Assembly (NCBI GenBank): GCA_948146395.1
Contig: OX411559.1
Coordinates: 38,682,679-38,746,678, forward strand
Length of the DNA stretch: 64,000 nucleotides
Source: Fragum whitleyi
Taxonomy: Eukaryota > Mollusca > Bivalvia > Cardiida > Cardiidae
Direction: 5' to 3'
Numbering within the stretch: the first letter of the stretch is position 1; each line of letters begins with the position of its first letter. A program made the translations under genes and the position numbers. A model generated the notes under the pieces. It searched no databases. It was given only the letters and a program-made list of their open reading frames with translations, and had not been told where the DNA came from. Shown one piece after another: positions 34,101-46,100 of the stretch.

Positions 34101-37100
34101 TCAAATAGAAAAAAAAATGTCTTAAGATCAAGGGGACATTATTCATGAACCTGGTGGAGCTGACACTTGAAATTAGCCACTTGCAAAACTTCAACTTGTG
34201 ATCAATATTTGCATAATGTTTCATTACAATTGAATGAAAATTGAAGGAGGAGTTTGCAACACAAAATGATAAGTACATGGTAACAAATAGAAAAAAATGT
34301 CTAAGTTCAAGGGGAAATAATTCATGAACCAGGGGGAATTGAGACTTGCAATTTGCGTCTTGCAAAACTTCATTATGTGATGAATCTTTGTATAATATTT
34401 CATAACTATTGAATGAAAATTGAAGGAGGAATTTGCTACACAAAATTATAAGTAAATGGTAACAAATAGAAAAAAATGTCTTAAGTTCAAGGGGAGATAA
34501 TTAGTGAACCTGGGAGAGTTGACACTTGAAATTTGCATCTTGCAAAACTTCATTATGTGATGTATGTTTGTATAATATTTCATAACTATTGAATGAAAAT
34601 TGAAGTAGGAGTTTGCGACACAAAATGATAAGTACATGGTAACAAATAGGAAAAAATGTCTAAGTTCAAGGGGAGATAATTCATGAACCAGGGGAAGTTG
34701 GGACCTGAAAATTGCGTCTTGCAAAACTTCAACATGTGATGAATGTTTCTATAAAGTTTCAAGGCTTTTGAAGGAAAACTGAAGGAGGAGTTCGCGACAC
34801 AAATTTACTACTACGTGTGTCCACAGACGGACGGACAGACTCACGGACGGACGGACGGACGGACAGACAGACAGGCTGATTCCAGTATACCCCCAAAAAC
34901 ATTCGTTTTGCGGGGGTATAATTATGTCAATGTCTTTGCACCACAACGAGATTGACAACACCAAGGCTATAGCAATACGTCTGATTTCTACAAAAACAAC
35001 CAAGCTATAAATGAAATATGTTAGTCTTCGGACCATCTTGAAAGTGCGAAGAGCGCGGACGCTTGTCAGACTGCGCCAACTGTGATTGACTGGATCAAGT
35101 CAAAACTTAAGCATTTACATTAAGCATTTAGCTGATTTTTGAAATCTAGAATGACAACCTTCCCATGAAAAGATTTTTTAAAATGTGACCCTTGTTGACT
35201 TCTACTTGAACAAATCTCCTTTTCAAATATTTATTTTAAGTCCCTGATGGTCCTTTTTTGCGTGATGTGATAGATTCTTTTCCTTATCTTACCAACCATT
35301 TTGTGATTTTTGAATGCATTTTCGAATCTTAAAACATTAATTTTACGTGCACCACATTAACATTCCTTAAGATGACGTCAAGATGATGTCATTCAAAGAG
35401 TGATCTTACTATGTGCAAGACAAGAGTAACTGTGATGGTTGTCCAATACTGTAAACGGGGTAATTTTGGCGGTGGTTTTATTTTGGCTATATTGGCGGTC
35501 AAGCTTAATTGCGCCAAAATTAATCCACTGCCAATATTTGTCACTATTAAATAAGAAATTTCTTTATTATGATAGATATGAAATCAATACATTTTAGTCA
35601 ATGTCAAAGATATGCAGACCATACTTATTATTATGCTGACATTTCGACGGATCAGCGCTATACTATTGTAAGTGCCTATAAATTATAGGCACTTACAATA
35701 CTATTGCACTGATCTCCCAATTTCAAGATTCCAGATCCAAGCTGGTTGATACATTGTAATGAAATCACACCGAAAAAGTGTGAAAAACTTATACACGTGT
35801 TATAACTATAACAAATGGTGTTAAAACAAACTGTTGTCAAGTTTGTAGAAAGTTGACAATACTCTAGAAATTGTCTTTCTTTTACTTACGTTGTTTTAAA
35901 CGAAGAAAAAATGTAAAATATAGATAAAGCGTTAAATTATGGCATTAAAGTAAGATGCGCCAAAATAAATCACTGCCAATAAATCGTAATCGAAAAAACG
36001 CCGAATGTGGACACCGCCAATATAAAGCTGTTTACAGTATATAAAATACATGTTTTTTGAGAAAAGTCTCTTACGAAACAAACAAAATCCTCTATGTCAC
36101 TAACCTTATTCTTAAAACAAAAATTTGGTAAAAAGTCGATAAACTTCAAATGAAATAAACTTCTAGCTACATCTGGAAGGTTCGTAAAAGTGTTTTCTAG
36201 AATCAAGCCTCCTAGTGTACCATTGTGTCGAGGATTCGAGGCCAACCATATTGACACAGCGCCACCTAGTGAACTGCCGTATATATAGATCTTTCTCTGG
36301 TCAATGTCTTTACGCTCTTCGAGCCAAGTATATGCTGCCTCTGCGTCTTTATATAAACCTGTAATGTAAAAATTAATCATATTACATATTTGATAAGGAA
36401 TAGTGTTTAACCCTGGTCATGCAGAATAAAAATCTTCCCCTTCTCTGAACTGAAATTTCTTTTCGCCAACACTTTTGCAAACTAAAACAAAAAGGACCAA
36501 ATATAGATTTTGGTCAAAATTTACAGTCATTTTCTTCTAAAAATTGTGATTGATAAGATCTTATGTTTCTTTTATACGTCTTTGTCAAGGGGGACTGTAT
36601 CTAAATGTCAATTAACACTGAATTGACAGCTAATTTTTTTGTAAAAAATCACAGAAGTGTTATGAGTAGCCAAGAGGCTATTACTTTAATCACGTTCCTT
36701 GATGCCTCAATTAATTGCCAGTCATCAGTGAGCATCTCTACATAATATGGCACCTCTTAGACTATGTCAAAATAAATAATTGCTGATGGGTCAAAGTTTG
36801 GATTTTTTGTAGCCAGTCATTTTGCCAATTTCATTTTTTATCACCAAATTCATTTCATTTTCCCATTTGACAAAATTCAATAAAATTGAAGTGCTGAGGG
36901 CACTAATTGTGTGTAGGTATCAATACTTTAGAAAAAAACTTTTCTGGTTTAAAAAGATGTAGAAGTTATCATCCACCTTTGGTATCCTATAAAAGTGTTT
37001 TACATTTTTCTGTTATTAAGGTATTTGAATTGTAATTTCTGTCATGCTAAAACAAGAGTGCCATCGTCACAAAATACGCCGCCACTTTGCTGCTGTTTCA

Positions 37101-40100
37101 CGAAAAATAATTGTAGACACTACTTATTTTGACAGAACCAAATTCAAAATGACCAAGTATCATTTAAATCAAGAAAAAAAGTTAGGAGGAGTTGCCTTCA
37201 CAAGGCTGCAATTTCAATAAGCCCCAGACACTAAGTTTTAAGGGGGCATAATTCAGGGAAATAAATGAGCCATAAAATCCTTGATCCATGTACATCTACA
37301 AATTATGGTGATGACATTGACCAAGTTTCATTCAAATAAAGACAAAAAGCAAGGAGTTGCGTTCAAAAAGCTGCAATTTCAATAAGCCCTAGATACTATG
37401 TTTTAAGGGGGCATAATTTAGGGTAAAATTTAATGAACCATAAAATCCTTACTTCATGCTCATCTACCAATTTCGGTTATAACATCCACAAAGTTTCATT
37501 TAGATCCAGCCAGAAACTTAGGAAGAGTTGCATTCACAAGGCTGCAATTTCAATAAGCCCCAGAGACTAAATTTTAAGGGGGCATAACTGAGGCAGTAAG
37601 CCCCAGAGACTAAGTTTTTAAGGGGCATAACTCTGGCATAAATCAACGAACCATAAAATCCTTCCTTCATGCACATCTACCAATTCAGGTGATAATATTG
37701 ACTAAGTTTCAAGAAGATCCAGCCATAAACTTAGGAGGAGTTGCGTTGACAAGAAGAGTGGACCCAGAGACTAAGTTTTATAGGGGCTTAACTCAGGCAA
37801 AAATCAACAAACCATAAAATCCTTCCTTCATGCACATCTACCAATTCAGGTGATAACATTGACCAAGTTTCAAGAAGATCCAGCCAGAAACTTAGGAGGA
37901 GTTGCGTTGACAAGAAAAGTGGACCCAGAGACTAAGTTTTTAAGGGGCATAACTCAGGCAAAAGTCAACGAACCATAAAATCCTTACTTCATGCACATCT
38001 ACCAATTCAGGTGATAACATTGACCAAGTTTCAAGAAGATCCAGCCAGAAAGTTAGGAGGAGTTGTGTTGACAAGAAAAGTGGACCCATATTCTAAGTTT
38101 TTAAGGGGTATAACTCAGACAAAAATCAAAGAACCATAAAATCCTTCCTTCATGCACATCTACCAATTCAGGTGATAACATTGACCAAGTTTCAAGAAGA
38201 TCCAGCCAGAAACTTAGGAGGAGTTGCGTTGACAAGAAAAGTGGACGGACGTACGGACGGATGGACGGACGGACGGATGGACGGACAGACGGAGAAGTTG
38301 ACGCCAATATATGTCCGACTCCGGCGGTGTATAAAAAACTTGGCAAAATCATACTGAAACAAAGGTCCTCACACAACTGATTGCACTAATTGTGAGGCGG
38401 TATCTAATTTTAAAAACACAATTTTGGACTTTTCAAAAGGCAAATCAGGTAACATGAGCACTGCAGGCTAATCTTCATTGAAGACACAATTGTAAGGCAT
38501 AATTACATGTATAGTGGTCCTTACATAAGGTTTGAGGGGCCCTGATTTGAATGTAGACTATTTTTGTCTAGGTATTCAAATGTTTTTTGTCTAAATATGG
38601 AATAATTTTCTGGATGAAGCTAAACAAGGTAGTGGGCAGATATGTACCTTTGGCAATCAACTTCAAAAAGACTTGAATCTCTAGAGCAAATGGTCCATGG
38701 GACTCACATCAAATAATTTTGAGAGTCCTGGCTACTACAGTGTGAGTCCCTGGTCCACAAAACCTATGTCCCTTAATAATTGTATCATGTCTCCCTTGAT
38801 AGTGGGGCTAGTTCTTGTGAGCGTAAACAAATTTTCAAAGTTTCAAGAATCAAGATTATCTTCAATAACAACAGAGATCTGACCAGCAATAAAATTATTT
38901 ATGCCAACACCAAATAACATGCTAACGCCAGTAAACAATTATTCCAAGGTGAAGACAATAGCTCAAGTTTTGTTCCAAAGCAGCAGAGCTTAAATTAGAC
39001 AATAATTCAGAGCTCTTGATAGGGGTATTTTGAATTTCAAATAAAATCATTTCAACAATACTTGCACGAAACCTATATTGTGAGTACCCACAAAATAGGG
39101 TTTTAATGAAAAACTAAAGCCTACCTACAGGTGCCCACGCTTGGCTTTTGAGTGCTGGATGGTGTTTAAATTTCTAAGTTGTAAAAGGGACATAATTTGC
39201 ACAAAATGCATATAGTTATCCCCTTTGATAGTATAGGTTGCTCTTTTGATGGTGAACATGTGTGCCAGGTTTCAAGTGAATGCCTTCAGTAGAACCAAAG
39301 ATTTCCCAAAAGTTTTCGCATGACAACCACAACGCTATAGCAATAGCTCTGGTTTTCTCCAAAAACAGCCAAGCAAGTTGAAATTTAAGACTGGAATTAC
39401 CCACTCTTATCTCAACCTTTGTATTTGTACCTGATTCTGATGGGGACCCACCACTCTTTCCATACCCTCTGTATTCTGGCATTAATAAATTACACTGACA
39501 CATATTGTAGATATAGTATGCTATAACCAACCTACAAAATAGTAACATAAATATGGCTATAACCAACCTACAAAATACAAACATGAATATGAAAGGTCAC
39601 TCTACACTCTTTCCATACCCTCTGTATTCTGGCATTTATATATTACACTGACACCTTTTGGCGATATAGTTTGCTATAACCAACCTACAAAATAAAAACA
39701 TTTATATGAAAGGTCTCTCTTCACTCTTTCCATACCCTCTGTATTCTGGCATTAATATATTACACTGACATCTTTTGGCGATATAGTTTGCTATAACCAA
39801 CCTACAAAATAAAAACATTTATATGAAAGGTCTCTCTACACTCTTTCCATACCCTCTGTATTCTGGCATTAATATATTACACTGACACATATTATTGATA
39901 TAGTATGCTATCACCAACCTACAAAATACAAACATATATATGAGAGGTCATTCTACACTCTTTCCATACCCTCTGTATTCTGGCATTAATATATTACACT
40001 GACACATATTGTAGATATAGTATGCTATAACCAAGCTACAAAATACAAACATATATATGAGAGGTCATTCTACACTCTTTCCATACCCTCTGTATTCTGG

Positions 40101-43100
40101 CATTAATATATTACACTGACACATATTGTAGATATAGAATGCTATAACCAACCTACAAAATACAAACATATATATGAGAGGTCATTCTACACTCTTTCCA
40201 TACCCTCTGTATTCTGGCATTAATATATTACACTGACACAAATTGTAGATATAGAATGCTATAACCAACCTACAAAAAAAAGTACTATCAATTATCTTTT
40301 AGTAAAAGCTCAATAGGTGATAATTAGAAGCAAGATTTATCAAAAGTTGTTTAACTTACAAGTTACCTTTCTTACACATTTTTGATCTTTGATGACAATC
40401 AATTTTAAACAAATGAGACCCATCATGCGAAAAACAGTCCTTCTGGAAATTTTGTAAAACAAATATTTGAAAAAGAGATTGGTTCTTAAACATAGCCAAC
40501 TAGAGTTCGCACTTCAAAAACTCTTTCACAGGAAGGAAGATTGGTTTAACTAGATTGACAAAATTAGTAAAGTGCAAAAAGTTTCGACATAGTCAGTCTG
40601 TGTGATCCGCGCAGTCTGACTAGGAGCGACACTTTACGCACTTCCTAGATGGTCCTTTTCGTGTGTGGGTCACAAATATAAATGATTAGTTCACCAGGTC
40701 TACCTAGATGACAATAAAAAAGACAATAGACTTTAAAATCCAGTTCTTGAAAAATGCAATATTTGTTATTCATAAATCAAGAAAATACCTTCTTTCCCAA
40801 AAAGAAAAAAATAGAGGGCCAGAATGGCCCTTAACCGCTCACCTGGATTTTATTGGTCCAGTGGATCTCAGCCAAGAAACTTTCTGGCAAAGTTTCATAC
40901 ACATATGCCTAGTTGTTGAAGAGGAGATGTTATTCCAAGAATTTGAAGAGAAAATAGATCCCTACCGCCCATTGGTTACTGAGAAGATGATGTTTAAAGA
41001 TTTGGGGCTCAAAATAAGCTCCCCCTTGCCATGCCCATATTCATGGGCCAATCAGAATTTTACAAACAAATTTTGAAGATGGTCACCCAAGGAACATTCT
41101 TGTAAAGTTTAATTGAAATCAGCCCTGTGGTTCAGTAGGAGATGTCAATCAAAGATTTCAGGCTCAAAATAGGGCCCTCCCTGCCACGCCCATATTTTGC
41201 AATCAATCAAAATTTTACAATCTATTTTCAAAAAGGGACACCTAAGGAACATTTTTATAAAGTATCATTGAAATCAGACCAGTGGTTCAGGTGGAGATGT
41301 CAGTCAAATATTTTGGGCTCAAAATAAGCCTGCACTGCCATGCCAATAATTTGGGGTCAATTAAAATTTCATGAACAAGTTTTGAGAAGGGTCACCAAAG
41401 GAACATTTCTGCCAAGTTTGGTTGAAATCAGCCCCATGGTTACTGAGAAGAAGATATTATAAGATTTCAGATTGAAAAACTGCCTGGCCCTGCCATGCCC
41501 ATATTGAGGGGTCAATCAAAATTTCACAAACAAGTTTTGAGAAGGATCACCCAAGAAACATTTCTGTCAAGTTTGGTTGAAATCGGCCCAAAGGTTACTG
41601 AGGAGAAGATATTTAAAGATTTCAGAGTAAAAAAATTGCCACACCCTGCCACGCCCTTATTTAGGGGTCAATCAACATTTCACAAACAAGCTTTAAGAAG
41701 GGCTACAAGTTTGAATGAAAATGGCCCAATAGTTACTGATGAGAGGATGTTTAAATGTTGACGACTTCTGACGGATCACGCATGACGGACAAAAGGTGAT
41801 CACAAAAGCTCACTTTGAGCATGTTGTGCTCAGGTGAGCTAAAAACTCCTTAAACAAGTTTGTGTTACCATTTTCCCACAAAACAATTTTTTATGCACTG
41901 AAATTAATTAAGAAGGAAAGCATAGATAGGAAAGGAGAAATTGCCTTTTTTCAAGTATTTTCTGCCCTTTTTCTCAACAATTTCTTCAATAATTTCAGCA
42001 TATATTCAAGTTTTACCCACATTGACTAAACATCAGTGATGGGCTGTTTATGGATATAAACAATAATTAGTCTGTTTGGGCTTCTGATACAGATAATCGA
42101 TTAAGGGAGTTTGCTCGGCTTTTTCCAACTATCAAACTTCCTTTTAAAACTGATTTTTTAGAGGTGATCTAAGAGTGTTATTTCAATTTTTGAAAAGAAA
42201 AAATGGGGTCTACATGCTTATTTCTCTTAGAGCTGTATGAAAATAGGTACCAAAAATAGGTATCAATGTATATTGAAACATACAAGTTAACCGTCGTCCT
42301 GCTGTACCCGGAATATTCTTGCTTTTGCAGAAGCTATAGACAAACATCAGCCTGCACATATGTGCAGTCTGATGTTAGTCTACACCACCTGTTTCTCACT
42401 TTCAAACCAGAATTGTCAATAAATTTAGTTTTTCAAATAAAAATTGACTTACAGTTGGTACATTCAGTGCTTTTTGTCCTTTGATTTTGATGAAAATTCT
42501 CAGCCAAAATTTATTCAGCATGACAGGGGTTAAGCAACAGTCAAAACAAACAGTCTAGGTAGATCTCAGTAATAAGTGTAAAATGATGAAGTCTTAAAAA
42601 ATCTAAAAGTTTCTCAATTAGAAAAAACTGTGGAAAATGAAGAAATTCACCTGTTACAGTGGAATTCTTCTCAATCACAAACCTTTTAATAGCAATCTAC
42701 CGCTTAATTGCAACTGAATTTGTGCACAAGTATCATAGCTAAATAGCAACTTCAGTTTAATTGTACCAAGATTTTTTACGAATTCATGTTGCCATTAACT
42801 ACTGTATTAGCAATATTTTTCATTTTCCACAATGTTTGCCCAAACTTTTCTGTGAGGGACACAAATGTGATTTCAAATGGAGTGAGAGGTACCGCCAAAG
42901 TAAAGAGGGGTAAAAGTGTAGAATCTTAGGAAGAACCTAATGTGGTGGGTATTCATTTACATTGTCTTCTTTATTAGACAATTTTAATGAGTACTAAACA
43001 GACAGGTTCTGTCTAAGTTTTTATCATAATATCAGTGCTGGTGCTAGTGTTTGAAATTAAGGAGTCTTTAACTCCTAAACCATAAAATTCTGGGAGTCTA

Positions 43101-46100
43101 TAAATTTATTCTAAAGGGGTCAAAATAACAGAAATGGCAAATTGTGAGTAGAATTTTACAGGTTTCAATGTTAATAGGCCTTTTCCTGTAAAAATATAAA
43201 GGGAACAAGAGTTGTCAGAGGACAACATAGCTCGCCCTATTGGATGCTTGTCACATAGATATATGCAAAATCATGTACCTTGGAAGGAAGATATTGGAAG
43301 GGGGAGAGGGTACTAAAAAGATCTAGGGAGCCTGAGGATATAATTTGACAAGACCTGAAGACAGATTGTATAATTAGAAATTAATTGATATCATTCAAGA
43401 ATAAACAACTTTAATGTTCCTTTTTTGTATTTGAAATGTGAGAGTATTCATTTTAACCTATGCCATATATTATGAAAATATATTACCATTGAATTTGAAT
43501 GTTGCTGTAAAGATTCTTCCAAATGGCCATAGCCAGTACATAATTATCATGTATTTTTTTACGCAAATGGAAAAATATATGCAGATATCTTATCCAATAC
43601 TCACAATGTGTAACTGAAATGGTATTAACATTAAAAGCTTTTATTTTCAAACAAGGTATAATTATCATAAATAAGAAGCCCAAACCTCTTCAAAATTTTA
43701 ATATATCCTCAATGTATAAGTATTGTAGATGATTTTAATATAATTTAGAACTCTAAAACTGAATGGTGAAACTGATTCACAAACATTTAAATCTCATATA
43801 TAAACAAGATGTGTTTGTGAAACACGAATGCCCCCGGAACAGCATTTTTTTTAAGTTTGACCTTGACAGATGACCTTGACCTTGTCACATGACCTTGACT
43901 TTGGTGTACAGCTTTGTATGTCAAATACTTTTGGAGAAAAGGCAAAGGTTAAGTTTTCGGGTTAAGTTTTCGGGTTCAGTTTTCGGACGGACAGACGGAC
44001 GGACTGACAGACAGACACGAGTAAAACAATATGCCCCCGATCTCTCGATACGAGGGCATAAAAAAATAAAAGAAATACAGATGTCTTACCCGATTCTGGC
44101 TGCCTGTTGTACATCAGTGCATAAATAAGAATCCAGCATTCATAGAACGACCGATAAAATATAAGCAAGGTCAAGATCAAGGTCAAATTGTCAAGGACCT
44201 TAGACTCCGGTGAAAGCCTATCACCTAGTGATTATGTGTATGAAGTAAGTATGTCCCTAGAGTAAAGCATTCAGAAAATATAAGCAAGGTTAAAGTTTTG
44301 GGTTAAAGTAATTTGGTTAAAGTTTTTCCAAGTCCTTAAAAAGGTCATGGTCAAATTGTAAAGGACCTTGGTCTCTGGTGAAAGCCTATCACCTGGTGAG
44401 TATGTAAAGGAAGTAATGATGTCCCTAGGTTAAAGCTTCAAGAAAATATAAGCAAGTAATGTTTTGGTTAAAGTTTTTCAGTTTAAGTTTTTCCCAAGTC
44501 CATAAAAGGTCATGGTTAAGGTCAAATTATCAAGGACCTTGGTCTCACACAAAAGGCTATCACCTAATGAGTATGTAAATGAAGAAACGATGTCTCTAGG
44601 TTAAAGCATTCAAAAAATGTAAGCAGGGTTGAAGTTTTTGGTTAAAGTTTTAGGTTAAAGTTTTTCTATGTCCACAAATGGTAAAGGTCCTTGACAATTT
44701 GACCTTGACCTTGGTCTCTGGTGAAAGCCTATCACCTGGTGAGTATATATATGAAGTAATGATGTCCCTAGGTTAGAGCATTAAAAAATATATGCAAGGT
44801 TAAAGTTTTCGGTTAAAGTTTTCGGTTAAAGTTTTTCCAAGTCCACAAAGGGTCAAGGTCAAATTGTCAAGGACCTTTGTCTCTGGTGAAAGCCTATCAC
44901 CTAATGAGTGTGCATATGAAGTAATGATGTCTCTAGTTAAAAGCTTTCAGAAAATATAAGCAAGGTTAAAGTTTTTTTGGTTAAAGTTTTTGGTTTAAAC
45001 TATTTTGAAAGGGCCAAGGTCACAGTCTAAAGGTCATTTCGACATGGATGTTGGTCTCAAATGAAAGCCTATGCCCAAATGAATGTTTCCGTAAAAAATA
45101 AAGCCTCTAGGATAAATATTTATAGAAATAAAAAACTTTAACCTAATGCAGATGCTGACGCCGACATCCGAGGGTATGACAATAGCTCTTCCGAGACTTT
45201 CGTCCCGGCGAGCTAAAAATTAATAAGTCAAATTCTAAATACATGCAGTAACAGTAGTATAAAAGATACATCAATGAAAATTTGAGTGGTGAAACCCAGT
45301 TTTAACTTCTAGAAATTTCTCTAAAGGGGGTGAAAACGAACCCCTTGAGAGAAATTTCTAAGGGTCAAATTAGGATAATTTCATATTTTTTAGGGTCAAA
45401 ACCCTGGTTTAAAGGTCAAACACAAGCCCTGTAATATTAGAATCTAAAACCAAGAACATAACCTTTATCTGTAGGTTTGAGCAACAGAAATTACCTGTGC
45501 CCGATATTCCCTGCATTTCCATGAAACATGAGCACTGTCGGATAGCTAGTTGACTGCTGGTGTTTGATGAAGTACATGTTAAGGGAGACTCCGTCTGATG
45601 TTTTGATGAAAACATTTTCATACGGGAGATGAAACTTTGGAGGTGACTCGACAAATATTCTAGAATTCGGAGGCTGGTCGGGGTAGTACAAAAACATGTC
45701 TTGAGCATAGTAGAATATACCTGTAAAATGTGAAACATGGTCAATGATTAATAATGTAAAATATGAAACATTGACAATGATTGACAATGTAACATAAGAA
45801 ACATTGACAATGATTGATAATGTAACATAAGAAACATTGACAATGATTGATAATGTAAAATGTGAAACATTGACAATGATTAATAATGTAAAATATGAAA
45901 CATTGACAATGATTAATAATGTAAAATAAGAAACATTGACAATGAATGATAATGTAACATAAGAAACATTGACAATAATTGATTATGTAAAATGTGAAAC
46001 ATTGACAATAATTGTTAATGTAAAATGTGAAACATTGACAATGATTGTTAATGTAAAATGTGAAACATTGACAATGATTGATAATCTATTTCGTTTTGCT

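Noticed and set aside
34045..34724. Minus-strand open frames of 132 and 92 codons with repeated peptides
   Set aside because: They fall in the ~179-bp tandem array of the 33525-34922 element. The similarity between them is repeat similarity.
38228..38300. GGAC microsatellite or CRISPR-like regular array
   Set aside because: Short GGAC/GTCC-rich runs recur as a fixed part of many elements (9548, 30376, 34825, 38244, 43984, 54010, 55797). They are element components in an animal genome, not CRISPR or independent satellites.
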